DNA of 64,000 bases from PHAA01 sp963665865 (GTDB taxonomy: Bacteria; Bacillota; Syntrophomonadia; Syntrophomonadales; Syntrophomonadaceae): assembly GCA_963665865.2 (NCBI GenBank), contig CAXXWF010000001.1:682001-746000 (forward strand), given 5' to 3'. The translations under genes were made by a program, and so were the position numbers. This document shows, in pieces, positions 32,194-40,746 of this stretch (positions within the stretch are counted from its first letter, which is position 1; each line of letters begins with the position of its first letter). The notes beneath the pieces were generated by a model. It did not search any database. It had not been told where the DNA came from and worked only from the letters and a program-made list of their open reading frames with translations.

Positions 32194-34671
32194 TTATTTC
32201 ACTACGATATTCACCAGTTTGCCTGGAACAACCACGATTTTAATGATTGTTTTACCGTTAATAAAATCCTGGATCTTAGGCTGCGCCAGGGCCAGTTTTT
32301 CCAGATCTTCCTGAAGAATACCGGTCGGCACGGTTATGCGTTCTCTTACCTTACCGCTTATTTGGATAGCTACTTCGACTTCGTCCTGAATTAATGCTGC
32401 TTCCTTATATTTAGGCCAAGTCTGATGATAGATACTGTCGTCATGACCGCAAATGTGCCATAGTTCTTCGCATATGTGAGGCGAAAAGGGGCTGAGGAGC
32501 ATCATGAGGCTGTCCACTGCTTCTTTCAGAACTGACAAGTCCTGCTCATCCTGATCGCGATAAGCATAAAGCATATTGGTAAGTTCCATAATGGCGCTGA
32601 TAGCCGTATTGAAATTAAAGCGTTCCTGAATGTCCTCGCTTACTTTTTTGATGGTAGCATGGGTCTTAAAACGTAGTTTACGAGCCGAGGGCTCCAACTC
32701 GCCAAAATTTTCGGGGAGATGAACGCCCTGAATATCTTCAGCACAGCCCGTCACCATGCGCCATACCCGGTTCAGGAAGCGGTAGGAGCCTTCCACGCCC
32801 TGGTCGCTCCATTCCAGGTCTCTTTCCGGCGGAGATGCGAATAGAATGAAGAGTCGGGCTGTATCAGCTCCATACGTATTTATTATCTCTTCGGGGCTAA
32901 CTACATTGCCCTTGGATTTGGACATTTTTGAACCGTCTTTCAGAACCATGCCCTGGGTTAAAAGATTAGTGAAGGGCTCATCGCAGGACAGCATGTTAAT
33001 ATCATGCAGGAATTTAGTAAAAAAGCGGGCATACATAAGATGCAGAATGGCATGTTCCACCCCGCCAATATATTGGTCTACCGGCATCCAATAATCAACG
33101 GCCTCTTTACTGAAAGGTATGCTGCTGTTATGGGGATCACAAAAGCGGTCGAAATACCAGGAGGAGCAGACAAACGTATCCATGGTATCTGTTTCCCGAC
33201 GTGCTGGTTTACCGCAGCAAGGACAGGTTGTTTTATAAAAAGATTCTACATAATTGAGCGGGGATTCCCCGGATGGCTTGAATTCCACGTCTTCGGGCAG
33301 CAGCACCGGCAACTGCTCCAAGGGTACGGGTATCAATCCACAGTCTTCGCAATAAACCATGGGAATGGGAGCACCCCAATAGCGTTGGCGGGATATGAGC
33401 CAGTCGCGCAAACGGAAATTTACCGTTCCTTTACCAAAGCCCTGGGCCTCCATGTAAGCGGTAATACGTTTCTGTCCCTCGGCTACACTTAAGCCATTAT
33501 AGTCTGCGGAATTAACCATTAAGCCGTCACCAGTATAGGCTTCGTTCATATTAGCCCCGTCGGCAGGAGAGTCTTCTGACTGTATTACCACCTTAATCGG
33601 CAAATCATATTTGCGGGCAAACTCGAAATCGCGTTCATCGTGGGCTGGAACCGCCATAATAGCACCGGTTCCATAATCCATCAGCACATAGTTAGCGATC
33701 CAGATGGGAATTTTCTCGCCAGTCATCGAATTTAGGGCGTAAGCGCCAGTAAAAACCCCTTCTTTTTCCGCGTCAGTTGAGGTGCGGGCAACATCGCTCA
33801 AGAACTGCATCCTATGGGAAAATTCCAGGACCGCTTGGGCCTGGGATGTTCCCTGGGAGATCTTTTGCACCAGGGGATGCTCGGGAGCCAACACCATATA
33901 GGTAACACCGAATACGGTATCGGCACGGGTTGTAAAGACAGTGAGAATTTCGTCGCTGTCGGCAATAGGCAGGTCAAACTGACAGCCTTCGCTGCGTCCA
34001 ATCCAGTTTCTCTGCATGGTTTTAACCTTTTCCGGCCAGCCCGGCAGTATGGCCAGATCATCCAGAAGTCGCTGAGCATAGTCGGTTATCTTAAAAAACC
34101 ACTGAGCTAACTGCCTTTTCTCTACGGTCGTTTCACAGCGTTCACAGGCACCCTCCACTACCTGTTCATTGGCCAGTACTGTCTGGCAGGAGGGACACCA
34201 ATTTACGGCTGCACTTTTCTTGTAAGCTAAACCATTTTCATAAAGTTTTAGAAACATCCATTGGGTGAATTTATAGTAATCAGGTTTGCAGGTTGCTAGT
34301 TCACGATCCCAATCGTAACTGATGCCCAGAGTTTTGAGTTGAACCTTCATATTCTCGATATTGGCATAGGTCCATTTAGCAGGGTGATGGCCGTGTTTAA
34401 TAGCGGCGTTTTCGGCTGGCAAGCCAAAGGAATCCCAGCCCATGGGATGTAAGACATTGAAGCCGTTCATGGTTTTAAAACGGGCAATTACATCACCAAT
34501 GGCGTAATTCCTTACATGGCCCATGTGCAGATTCCCAGAGGGATAGGGAAACATCTCCAGATTATAATATTTGGGTTTGGCCGGATCTTGAACAACCTTA
34601 AAGAAAGCTTCATTCTCCCAGATTTTCTGCCATTCAGGCTCAATCTTTTTAAAATCATAACTGCTTTCCAT
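32194..34671 (-). CDS. leuS: Leucyl-tRNA synthetase
   Basis: 825 residues, ATG 34671 behind GAAGGAGG. Class I synthetase charging tRNA-Leu. HIGH is seen as FPYPSGNLHMGHVRNY (~residue 40). The zinc-like CPSC...CERC pair is at ~155-180, the CP1 editing domain has VFTTRADTVFGVTYM (~245) and YGTGAIMAVPAHDERD (~330), then WGAPIPMVYCEDCG. KMSKS is at DGSKMSKSKGNVVSPEE (~580). It ends in the anticodon-binding and C-terminal domains. The gene is complete. Its leader is a T-box RNA with a Leu specifier and, uniquely, an embedded tRNA-Ala gene. Confidence 0.97.
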   Translation of the reverse strand: MESSYDFKKIEPEWQKIWENEAFFKVVQDPAKPKYYNLEMFPYPSGNLHMGHVRNYAIGDVIARFKTMNGFNVLHPMGWDSFGLPAENAAIKHGHHPAKWTYANIENMKVQLKTLGISYDWDRELATCKPDYYKFTQWMFLKLYENGLAYKKSAAVNWCPSCQTVLANEQVVEGACERCETTVEKRQLAQWFFKITDYAQRLLDDLAILPGWPEKVKTMQRNWIGRSEGCQFDLPIADSDEILTVFTTRADTVFGVTYMVLAPEHPLVQKISQGTSQAQAVLEFSHRMQFLSDVARTSTDAEKEGVFTGAYALNSMTGEKIPIWIANYVLMDYGTGAIMAVPAHDERDFEFARKYDLPIKVVIQSEDSPADGANMNEAYTGDGLMVNSADYNGLSVAEGQKRITAYMEAQGFGKGTVNFRLRDWLISRQRYWGAPIPMVYCEDCGLIPVPLEQLPVLLPEDVEFKPSGESPLNYVESFYKTTCPCCGKPARRETDTMDTFVCSSWYFDRFCDPHNSSIPFSKEAVDYWMPVDQYIGGVEHAILHLMYARFFTKFLHDINMLSCDEPFTNLLTQGMVLKDGSKMSKSKGNVVSPEEIINTYGADTARLFILFASPPERDLEWSDQGVEGSYRFLNRVWRMVTGCAEDIQGVHLPENFGELEPSARKLRFKTHATIKKVSEDIQERFNFNTAISAIMELTNMLYAYRDQDEQDLSVLKEAVDSLMMLLSPFSPHICEELWHICGHDDSIYHQTWPKYKEAALIQDEVEVAIQISGKVRERITVPTGILQEDLEKLALAQPKIQDFINGKTIIKIVVVPGKLVNIVVK

Positions 34672-34708
34672 AAATAGCCTCCTTCTGTATTAGTTCAGAA
34701 AACACAAA

Positions 34709-34737
34709 ACTCTCATCCCTGACAGGGACGAGAGTTA
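34709..34737 (-). terminator. T-box terminator before leuS
   Basis: AACTCTCGTCCCTG and CAGGGATGAGAGTT pair, followed by TTGTGTTTT. It is the alternative to the antiterminator that carries the GGTGG bulge. Confidence 0.85.
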
Positions 34738-34772
34738 TTCCCGCGGTACCACCCTTAGTGACAAATAAAAAA

Positions 34773-34848
34773 TGGTGGAGCCAGTGGGATTCGAACCCAC
34801 GGCCTCTTGAATGCCATTCAAGCGCGATCCCAACTTCGCCATGGCCCC
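34773..34848 (-). tRNA. tRNA-Ala (anticodon GGC), inside the leuS leader
   Basis: 76 nt including encoded CCA. Acceptor GGGGCCA pairs with TGGCTCC; D stem GCGA/TCGC around AGTTGGGA; anticodon stem CTTGA/TCAAG around ATGGCAT, giving anticodon GGC (Ala) with T33 before it. The variable loop is five bases and the T arm is GTGGG-TTCGAAT-CCCAC; the discriminator is A, then CCA. All stems pair (one G-T in the acceptor), so it looks like a working tRNA. No promoter separates it from the T-box; it would be cotranscribed with leuS and cut out by RNase P. Confidence 0.95.
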
Positions 34849-35031
34849 ACGATTTGTCCACTCGAAAATTTAACGGATGTCCCGTCACAGGCTAGTTGCT
34901 CACCTGTGAAACTCCCCGGCGAGTTCAACAATGTAGTTGTCACCTTGCACCATATAGTGACTCTCTGTCCTGGATTGTCTACTACTCCGGTTCATTGTCT
35001 TTTTCTAATAAAGTTTTTATCCACGAGCAAT

Positions 35032-35060
35032 ATTCTACAATATATATTGATTGATTGCAA
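35032..35060 (-). promoter_or_regulatory. Probable sigma-A promoter for the T-box/tRNA/leuS transcript
   Basis: On the minus strand TTGCAA (-35, 35060-35055) and TAGAAT (-10, 35037-35032) are 17 bp apart. A start about 7 bp later precedes T-box stem I by ~25 bases, as expected. Confidence 0.6.
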
Positions 35061-35255
35061 CTATGAAGTGGTCGTAGTTACTACCTACCAACGGCTATTT
35101 TAATGAGTGATTATTCATCCCAATTTAAAATGTACACAAGGTGCCCTTGTTACTCTGTAAAATTTCAGCCAATATTCATTTTATTTTAAGTATTTTATAT
35201 CATACTAAAAATATATTTTCCAGGAATACCAAATAATATTAGAGAGGAAGAGATT

Positions 35256-36332
35256 ATGACAAAGAAAGCGAACTTCAAGTCAACCGCACTAACTTTAATT
35301 CTTACCCTGACATTAATGCTGTCAATATCTGCCATTAGCCTTGCGGACACCACTGGTCAACCCCCTGCTGATCAAAGTGGAGGGTTTGCTCAATTAATTA
35401 AGACTAAGTTAGATAGTCTTGTATCTGCTGGTACAATCTCAGCAGATCAGGAAACTGCGGTGCAAACTGCTTTAACACCGTCTTCTGATGGAACAACCCC
35501 ACCTGCTGGTTCGGGTGCCTTTGCTGGACATGACTCTACGTCGCGAATTAAGGTCAAACTTGATGCTCTGGTCACTGCCGGTACAATCTCAGCAGATCAG
35601 GAAACTGCGTTGGTAACTGCATTAACACCGTCTTCCGATGGAAACGTCCCATCTGCTGGAGTTGGACATGACTTTACGTCGCAAATTAAGGTCAAACTTG
35701 ATGCTCTGGTTACTGCCGGTACAATCTCAGCAGATCAGGAAACTGCCGTGGAAACTGCTTTAGCACCGTCTTCTGATGGAACAAACCTATCTGCTGGGAC
35801 AGGTGCTGGTGCTGGAAATGACTTTACTCAGCAGATCAAGGTCAAACTTGATGCTCTGGTTACTGCCGGTACAATCTCGGCGGATCAGGAAACTGCTATT
35901 CAAGCGGCTTTGAATCCTTCCAGCAATGCGACCTCCAATCAAAATACGACAAAAGGATTAGTGCTAAGAATAGGGCAATCCAAAATGACTGTTAATGGTA
36001 TATCTCAAGATATCGATCCCGGCTATCAAACAGCACCAATAATAGTAAACGATAGGACCTTTATCCCCATTAGGGCGATCATTGAAAATCTTGGGGGAAC
36101 CGTTGATTGGAGCGCTTCTGATCAAAAAGTTACCGTAACATTGAATAATGTCCCTATCGTATTTCACATAGGAAGTAGCCAGGCTACTGTCAATGGAACG
36201 GCAAAGGTCCTGGATGCATCTCCCTATATTTCGAACTCGGGAAGAACTATGCTGCCGTTGAGATTTATTACGGAGAATCTCGGACACACTGTCACTTGGG
36301 ATGATTCAACTCAAACCATAACCATTCAATAG
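35256..36332 (+). CDS. Secreted repeat protein with copper-amine-oxidase-N-like domain
   Basis: 358 residues, ATG 35256 with GAGAGGAAGAG upstream. A signal peptide (LTLILTLTLMLSISAISLAD) is followed by four tandem units of ~45-50 residues. Each contains IKVKLDALVTAGTISADQET and ends TALTPSSDG, with Gly/Ala-rich linkers. Residues ~240-358 are two copies of the Cu_amine_oxidN1/stalk-type fold (FIPIRAIIENLGGTVDWS and MLPLRFITENLGHTVTWD). That domain is frequent on the surface of Clostridia and is not an oxidase by itself. The units are almost identical at DNA level, so copy number may vary. Likely a cell-surface or secreted protein of unknown role. Confidence 0.85.
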   Translation: MTKKANFKSTALTLILTLTLMLSISAISLADTTGQPPADQSGGFAQLIKTKLDSLVSAGTISADQETAVQTALTPSSDGTTPPAGSGAFAGHDSTSRIKVKLDALVTAGTISADQETALVTALTPSSDGNVPSAGVGHDFTSQIKVKLDALVTAGTISADQETAVETALAPSSDGTNLSAGTGAGAGNDFTQQIKVKLDALVTAGTISADQETAIQAALNPSSNATSNQNTTKGLVLRIGQSKMTVNGISQDIDPGYQTAPIIVNDRTFIPIRAIIENLGGTVDWSASDQKVTVTLNNVPIVFHIGSSQATVNGTAKVLDASPYISNSGRTMLPLRFITENLGHTVTWDDSTQTITIQ

Positions 36333-36393
36333 TCAATTTCTTAGGATATTAGCCAACTGTTCGGCTAAAGATGATAGGCATTGCAGATACCTT

Positions 36394-36435
36394 CCCGCCG
36401 CCTGTAGAACAGGGATAACGGCGGGGATTTTTTTT
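36394..36435 (+). terminator. Rho-independent terminator
   Basis: CCCGCCG and CGGCGGG with an inner CCTG/CAGG pair, followed by nine T's, about 60 bp after the secreted repeat protein gene. Confidence 0.85.
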
Positions 36436-36803
36436 TCGGCTTTGACACGCGTTGTTCAGAAGGGAACGGGGGTTCCGACAATTTCTAAAACTTATAAAAA
36501 ACTCCCCGGAGAACTGAATTTTATAAATATAAAAATCTTTTATTAACTTTCTTCTCCTTTTAAGTTTTCTTCAGTTAATAAAACTGAATATTGTTCGCAT
36601 AACTCATTGAAAATTGAAAAAGAAATATTAGGGAAATCAGTCATAAAACTCTTTAATGCTATTAAGATATATATCTGGTAAAGTCAACAAATTATGATAA
36701 TAAAGACCTTAATCATAAGTAACGATTTGCCAGTCCACCACAAGCATAATATGCTGAAATAAACACAAATTAATACTGATCTAAAATAACAGGAGGGGAA
36801 TAT

Positions 36804-36971
36804 ATGAAAAAAGGACAACAGACCATACACTGTGACGTCAGCAGCTGTCAGCACTTCGATCAGTCTAAATTTTGTAATCTGAGTGCTATCAAGGTTACTC
36901 CCTGCGCCCATATGAATAATGGCGTGCCGGAGGATGAAACCTTGTGTTCCAGCTACCAGATTCGCAGCTAG
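36804..36971 (+). CDS. DUF1540 small Cys-rich protein
   Basis: 55 residues, ATG 36804 behind AGGAGGGG. It reads MKKGQQTIHCDVSSCQHFDQ, then SKFCNLSAIKVTPC, and ends DETLCSSYQIRS: the C..SC.H....C....I.V...C......T.CSSY pattern of DUF1540, with six Cys likely binding zinc. DUF1540 proteins are common in spore-forming Clostridia; the function is unknown. A strong terminator follows at once, and a group IIC intron has inserted right behind that. Confidence 0.85.
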   Translation: MKKGQQTIHCDVSSCQHFDQSKFCNLSAIKVTPCAHMNNGVPEDETLCSSYQIRS

Positions 36972-36985
36972 TAACATTCCCCAAA

Positions 36986-37021
36986 GACGGTCTGGGGCTA
37001 TGAGAGTCCCAGACCGTTTTC
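36986..37021 (+). terminator. Terminator of the DUF1540 gene and intron target
   Basis: ACGGTCTGGG and CCCAGACCGT pair around an 11-base loop, followed by TTTTCT. The group II intron begins five bases later, as class C introns prefer. Confidence 0.85.
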
Positions 37022-37025
37022 TATT

Positions 37026-38927
37026 GTGCGCCCGGCATGGGCGCAGTCTAACGGGTGAAAGTCCCGAGTGCGGGTTGATAGTGCCAAGCACATAGTCAAG
37101 GGCAAGGGTGTCCATCGCGAGGTGGAATCTGAAGGAAGCCGGAGGCAAACTTCTGGTCTGACGAATAGAAATCACATCAGGCATGTGTAAGCTGGGTAAG
37201 GTTGCAATGCAAACTGAAGCCCTAAACTATCCGGAAGCTTACGGTGTAAATGTGGCAGATAGATGGAAGGAAAGACTGCGTTCTTACCCGGGGAGGTCTC
37301 ACGGACGGGCGGAAACAGAGTAAGAAGTCCGGTTGAAACAAGATTTATCGTGAGAAGTCAGCAGAGGCCATAGTACGGAGGCATCGCGATGCCGAAGGAA
37401 GGGCTGAACCAAAGGAGGTGTAGGTCAATGAAAGTTACTGAAAGTGACAAATTAAAACACAGACAACTTCAACTTGAAGACTATCTGCAAAGGGTATCTG
37501 CGGAACAGAAAGAGTATGCAGAAGTGTGCGGGTCACCTAAGATGACTGAAACCGACAACACCAACACAAACAAGCAGACGGAAGGATTGCTGGAGCAAAT
37601 TCTAGGCAGAGACAATCTGAACCGTGCCTACAAGCAGGTAAAGAGGAATAAAGGTGCGGGTGGAATTGATGGTATGCAGGTAGATGAACTTCTACCCTTC
37701 CTGCAAAGAAACAAGAAGGAACTTGTGCAATCACTCCGGGACGGTAAATACCGTCCAAAACCCGTGCGAAGGGTAGAAATACCGAAAGAGAACGGGAAAA
37801 CCAGAAAACTGGGGATACCAACCGTCGTGGACAGACTTATCCAACAAGCGATGTGCCAAGTACTGACCCCAATCTTTGAAGAGCAGTTTTCAGATAACAG
37901 CTTTGGGTTCCGACCGAAAAGAAGCGCGCATGACGCACTTAGAAGATGCCAGACCAACATTACAGATGGCTACAGATATGTAGTCGATATGGATTTGGAA
38001 AAGTACTTTGACACGGTCAACCAGAGCAAGCTCGTCCAGATAATGTCGGAAACGATAAAGGACGGACGGGTTATTGCGCTCATTCATAAATTCCTGCGAG
38101 CAGGAGTTATGGTGGGCGGAATGTTTGAAGAAAGCCCCGAAGGAGTACCGCAAGGCGGTCCATTAAGTCCATTACTTGGGAATATTATGCTGAATGAATG
38201 TGATCATGAATTGGAGAGACGCGGACACCGTTTTGTACGTTATGCAGATGATCTGCAGATATTCTGCAAGAGCAAGAAAGCAGCCAGACGTACGATAGAC
38301 CATATCCTCCCATACATTGAAGGGAAATTATTCCTGAAGGTGAATCGTGAGAAAACCCAGGTAGCATACGTGGGCAAGGTCAAATATCTGGGGTACAGCT
38401 TCTACATCCACAGAGGAGAAGGAAGGCTCAGAATACATCCCAAGAGTGTTCGGAAATTCAAGGATAAAATCCGGGAAATAACCGGACGCAGTAACGGGAT
38501 GGGAATCGAAGCAAGGAGAATCCGGCTGAACCAGGTGGTTCGTGGATGGATGAACTACTTCAAGCTGGCAGATGCAAGGAACCTGATACAGAGGCTGGAT
38601 GAATGGATCAGAAGCCGCATACGGATGGTGACATGGAAACGGTGGAAGAAAGTCCGCACACGTTTCGAGAATCTCAAGCGCTCAGGAATCAAAGAAGAGC
38701 AGGCATGGATGTGGGCAAACACAAGAAAAGGCTACTGGCGTACTGCCCATAGCCCAATCTTATCAATAGCCCTTTCCAACATAAGGTTCAAACGTGCTGG
38801 ATACCTCAGTCTGATGGAATGTTACTCCGCGAAGTAAGTGTAAACTTTGGAAGCGCCGTATACCGAACGGTACGTACGGTGCTGTGGGAGGTCGGCCACT
38901 CAAATAATGGGTGGCCTCCTACCCGAT
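37026..38927 (+). mobile_element. Group IIC intron
   Basis: The 5' end GTGCGCCCGGCATGGGCG and the following domain I (GTGAAAGTCCCG, AAGGGTGTCCATCGCGAGG, GGAATCTGAAGGAAGCC) follow the well-studied Oceanobacillus iheyensis class C intron closely. Domain V (GCCGTATACCGAACGGTACG, then TACGGTGCTGTG) is at ~38853-38886, and domain VI at ~38887-38922 ends CCTACCCGAT. The maturase gene lies in domain IV. Insertion directly past a Rho-independent terminator is the known class C habit. RNA and protein both look intact, so it may be mobile. Last bases are approximate. Confidence 0.9.
37428..38837 (+). CDS. ltrA: Group II intron reverse transcriptase/maturase
   Basis: About 469 residues from ATG 37428 behind AAAGGAGGTG; ATG 37389 lies before that site. 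RT motifs run in order: AYKQVKRNKGAGGIDG, FGFRPKRSAHDALRRC, YVVDMDLEKYFDTVNQ, GVPQGGPLSPLLGNIMLNE and FVRYADDLQIFC (catalytic YADD, residues ~270-280). Domain X/thumb follows (RLNQVVRGWMNYFKLADARN). It ends without an HNH endonuclease domain, as in class C proteins. The enzyme helps its intron fold and splice and copies it into DNA at terminator hairpins. Confidence 0.95.
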   Translation: MKVTESDKLKHRQLQLEDYLQRVSAEQKEYAEVCGSPKMTETDNTNTNKQTEGLLEQILGRDNLNRAYKQVKRNKGAGGIDGMQVDELLPFLQRNKKELVQSLRDGKYRPKPVRRVEIPKENGKTRKLGIPTVVDRLIQQAMCQVLTPIFEEQFSDNSFGFRPKRSAHDALRRCQTNITDGYRYVVDMDLEKYFDTVNQSKLVQIMSETIKDGRVIALIHKFLRAGVMVGGMFEESPEGVPQGGPLSPLLGNIMLNECDHELERRGHRFVRYADDLQIFCKSKKAARRTIDHILPYIEGKLFLKVNREKTQVAYVGKVKYLGYSFYIHRGEGRLRIHPKSVRKFKDKIREITGRSNGMGIEARRIRLNQVVRGWMNYFKLADARNLIQRLDEWIRSRIRMVTWKRWKKVRTRFENLKRSGIKEEQAWMWANTRKGYWRTAHSPILSIALSNIRFKRAGYLSLMECYSAK

Positions 38928-39099
38928 TTTCTGAATGGAATCTATAATCGAGGTTTAACAATGAACCAAGGATAATTGTACCGGTAATATTTTCCTTGTA
39001 TAATAAAGGTTGCTAAAGTTTATTGCCGAACCTTAAAGAATGTTCGTCTTGGGCCGTGGCCAGCAGTGACAGCATTTATTATAAATAGGAGGATTAAAT

Positions 39100-39924
39100 T
39101 TGCAAACTCTTAAAAAAAGTTTATTGTTAGTAGTTTGTTTGATACTGATGATGAGTCTTGTAGGCTGTGCCAAGAAAGAAGCTTCGAAAGATACACTGTC
39201 CTTAAATCAGGAAGTTAAAAAATCGGATTCTGAGGTAAAAGCAGTTCCTGCGCAAAAAGAAGAGTTTACCTACAGCATTATTGATGAAACCTATACCGAA
39301 AAGGGAATTACCATAAAATTCCCACAGCTTATCAAAGCAAACAATCCGACTAAGGCTGATTCGATCAATAAAGCGATACAGGAAAATATTAGGGGAACAT
39401 TGGACTCACTCAAAAGCGAGGGAAAAGACATGGGCGCTTTGACTCTGGATTTGAACTGCGAAACTGGCGGGTATGGTAATAAAGTACTCAGCATTTCCTA
39501 TCAAGGATATGCAAATTTTGCACAAGCCTTTTATCCTACAAATGTCTATTATACCCAGAATATTGCGTTGGGTGATGATGTTCAAACCATCTCTTTAAAA
39601 GAAATTTTTACAATAAATGATTTCTTTGTTGAACGATTTAAAAAGGGTATGTACTCATCCTCTAGAACGGATTTGGACTTGGAGAAATCTGGAGTAAATT
39701 TGCAAGAGGTAATAGAGCAACAGTACTCTAATCAAGATTTAATCAAGCTGTTCCAAAATGCCGAGGCCAAATACAGGTTGACGAAATCTGGAATCATAAT
39801 AAGTATAGAGGTTTCCCATGCCCTTGGGGATCACCTGGAGATGGCAATCAATTATGAGAGCATCGAAGCAAATATGATTAAAACCAGCCCTGTGTGGAAG
39901 GATTATCTATTTCTTGCTAAATAA
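39100..39924 (+). CDS. DUF4163/DUF3298 (RsiV-like) lipoprotein
   Basis: 274 residues, TTG 39100 behind AGGAGG. The signal peptide ends in a lipobox (LMMSLVGCAKK), so it is a membrane-anchored outer-face lipoprotein. DUF4163 starts near residue 60 (YSIIDETYTEKGITIKFPQL); DUF3298 follows (VYYTQNIALGDDVQTISLKE, KYRLTKSGIIISIEVSHALG). The same pair of domains forms the outer, lysozyme-sensing part of RsiV anti-sigma proteins, but here there is no sigma-binding N-terminus. Function unknown; stands alone with its own terminator. Confidence 0.8.
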   Translation: MQTLKKSLLLVVCLILMMSLVGCAKKEASKDTLSLNQEVKKSDSEVKAVPAQKEEFTYSIIDETYTEKGITIKFPQLIKANNPTKADSINKAIQENIRGTLDSLKSEGKDMGALTLDLNCETGGYGNKVLSISYQGYANFAQAFYPTNVYYTQNIALGDDVQTISLKEIFTINDFFVERFKKGMYSSSRTDLDLEKSGVNLQEVIEQQYSNQDLIKLFQNAEAKYRLTKSGIIISIEVSHALGDHLEMAINYESIEANMIKTSPVWKDYLFLAK

Positions 39925-39972
39925 GTGATAACGAAGGGTAAGTGACAATGCAGGCATCATTATACGGATATT

Positions 39973-40012
39973 GGGCCGGTCTGGGACTGTGAAGTCTCAG
40001 GCCGTTTTTAAT
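39973..40012 (+). terminator. Rho-independent terminator
   Basis: GGTCTGGGACT and AGTCTCAGGCC pair (two G-T pairs), followed by TTTTTAATTTTT, after the DUF3298 lipoprotein gene. Confidence 0.75.
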
Positions 40013-40119
40013 TTTTCTGAATAAAAATATCGCAATATTTTTAAATAACATATAAAATAGAAAAAAAGGAATTAAAAGGAATATGGCATAATAATAGAAT
40101 AGGGTGGTGAAAATTGGTG

Positions 40120-40740
40120 ATGGATTTGGATCGGCGTTATCTATGGGCAGCAGCACTACTGGCTCTCATACTAGTATTTGCCGGAGGCATGCAATATGCG
40201 AACCTGAGAAATCGGGAGCAGATAGCCAAGGAAAACATTATCAAACAAACCGCTGGCGGGACAGAGGCAGAGCCGAAAGCAAAAGATGATGTCATCCAGA
40301 TCTATGTAACCGGGGCGGTTGAAAAACCTGGAGTATACCGGCTGCCGCCCGAGGCCCGGGTTTTTCAGGCTATTGATATGGCCCAGTCACTGGCGACTGC
40401 CAACCTCAAGAATATAAATCTGGCTCAAAAATTAGAGGATGGTCAGGCTATCGTAGTACCAGCCATAGGGGATGAAACTGTCTCCGATTCGCTCGCTGGA
40501 GGGACAATGTCGGTTAATGTGTCTTCCAATATGGGAAGCAGTGGAAAAGTAAATATTAATACGGCTTCAGCACAGGAACTTGATGAGAAATTATCAGGCA
40601 TAGGTCCAACCCTTGCTCAGCGGATTGTCGACTACCGCAAGCTTCATGGACCCTTTGCCAAAATTGAAGATTTGAATGAGGTTAGTGGAATAGGGGACAA
40701 AAAGTTTGCCGAATTAAAAGATAGTATAGTGGTCAGGTAG
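40120..40740 (+). CDS. comEA: Competence protein ComEA
   Basis: About 206 residues. ATG 40120, GTG 40117 and TTG 40114 follow one another; the GGGTGGTG site favours GTG or ATG. A membrane anchor (LWAAALLALILVFAGGMQYA) is followed by an SLBB domain (DDVIQIYVTGAVEKPGVYRL) and a C-terminal helix-hairpin-helix pair (VNINTASAQELDEKLSGIGP, TLAQRIVDYRKLHGPFAKIE). ComEA binds double-stranded DNA outside the membrane in transformation. comEC follows after 6 bp, making a compact DNA-uptake operon. Confidence 0.94.
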   Translation: MDLDRRYLWAAALLALILVFAGGMQYANLRNREQIAKENIIKQTAGGTEAEPKAKDDVIQIYVTGAVEKPGVYRLPPEARVFQAIDMAQSLATANLKNINLAQKLEDGQAIVVPAIGDETVSDSLAGGTMSVNVSSNMGSSGKVNINTASAQELDEKLSGIGPTLAQRIVDYRKLHGPFAKIEDLNEVSGIGDKKFAELKDSIVVR

Positions 40741-40746
40741 AACGGT

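Larger units (their letters stand above)
34690..35000 (-). promoter_or_regulatory. leuS T-box riboswitch, Leu (CUC) specifier, with an inserted tRNA gene
   Basis: Read on the minus strand: GGAGTAGTAGAC and GGACAGAGAGTC (AG bulge), then TATGGTGCAAGG (distal loop). The specifier side follows as GTTGAACTCGCC, with codon CTC at 34923-34921, and after it ATCCGTTAAA and CGAGTGG. The T-box sequence GGGTGGTACCGCGG is at 34754-34741, whose TGGT bulge would pair with an uncharged tRNA ...ACCA end. The terminator hairpin is at 34737-34709. The specifier fits leuS. Between stem I and the antiterminator lies a full tRNA-Ala gene (34848-34773), framed by the pairing GACAAAT/ATTTGTC (34858-34852 and 34766-34760). 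Confidence 0.88.

Noticed and set aside
33004..33492. 162-codon plus-strand frame inside leuS
   Set aside because: Antisense to conserved leuS sequence; low-complexity translation.
34655..34888. 77-codon minus-strand frame across the tRNA and T-box
   Set aside because: It overlaps a canonical tRNA and riboswitch; the translation is merely readable RNA-gene sequence.
35400..35900. Regularly spaced direct repeats, considered as a CRISPR array
   Set aside because: The repeats are multiples of three, stay in frame and encode a clear protein repeat; no short uniform spacers or leader are present.
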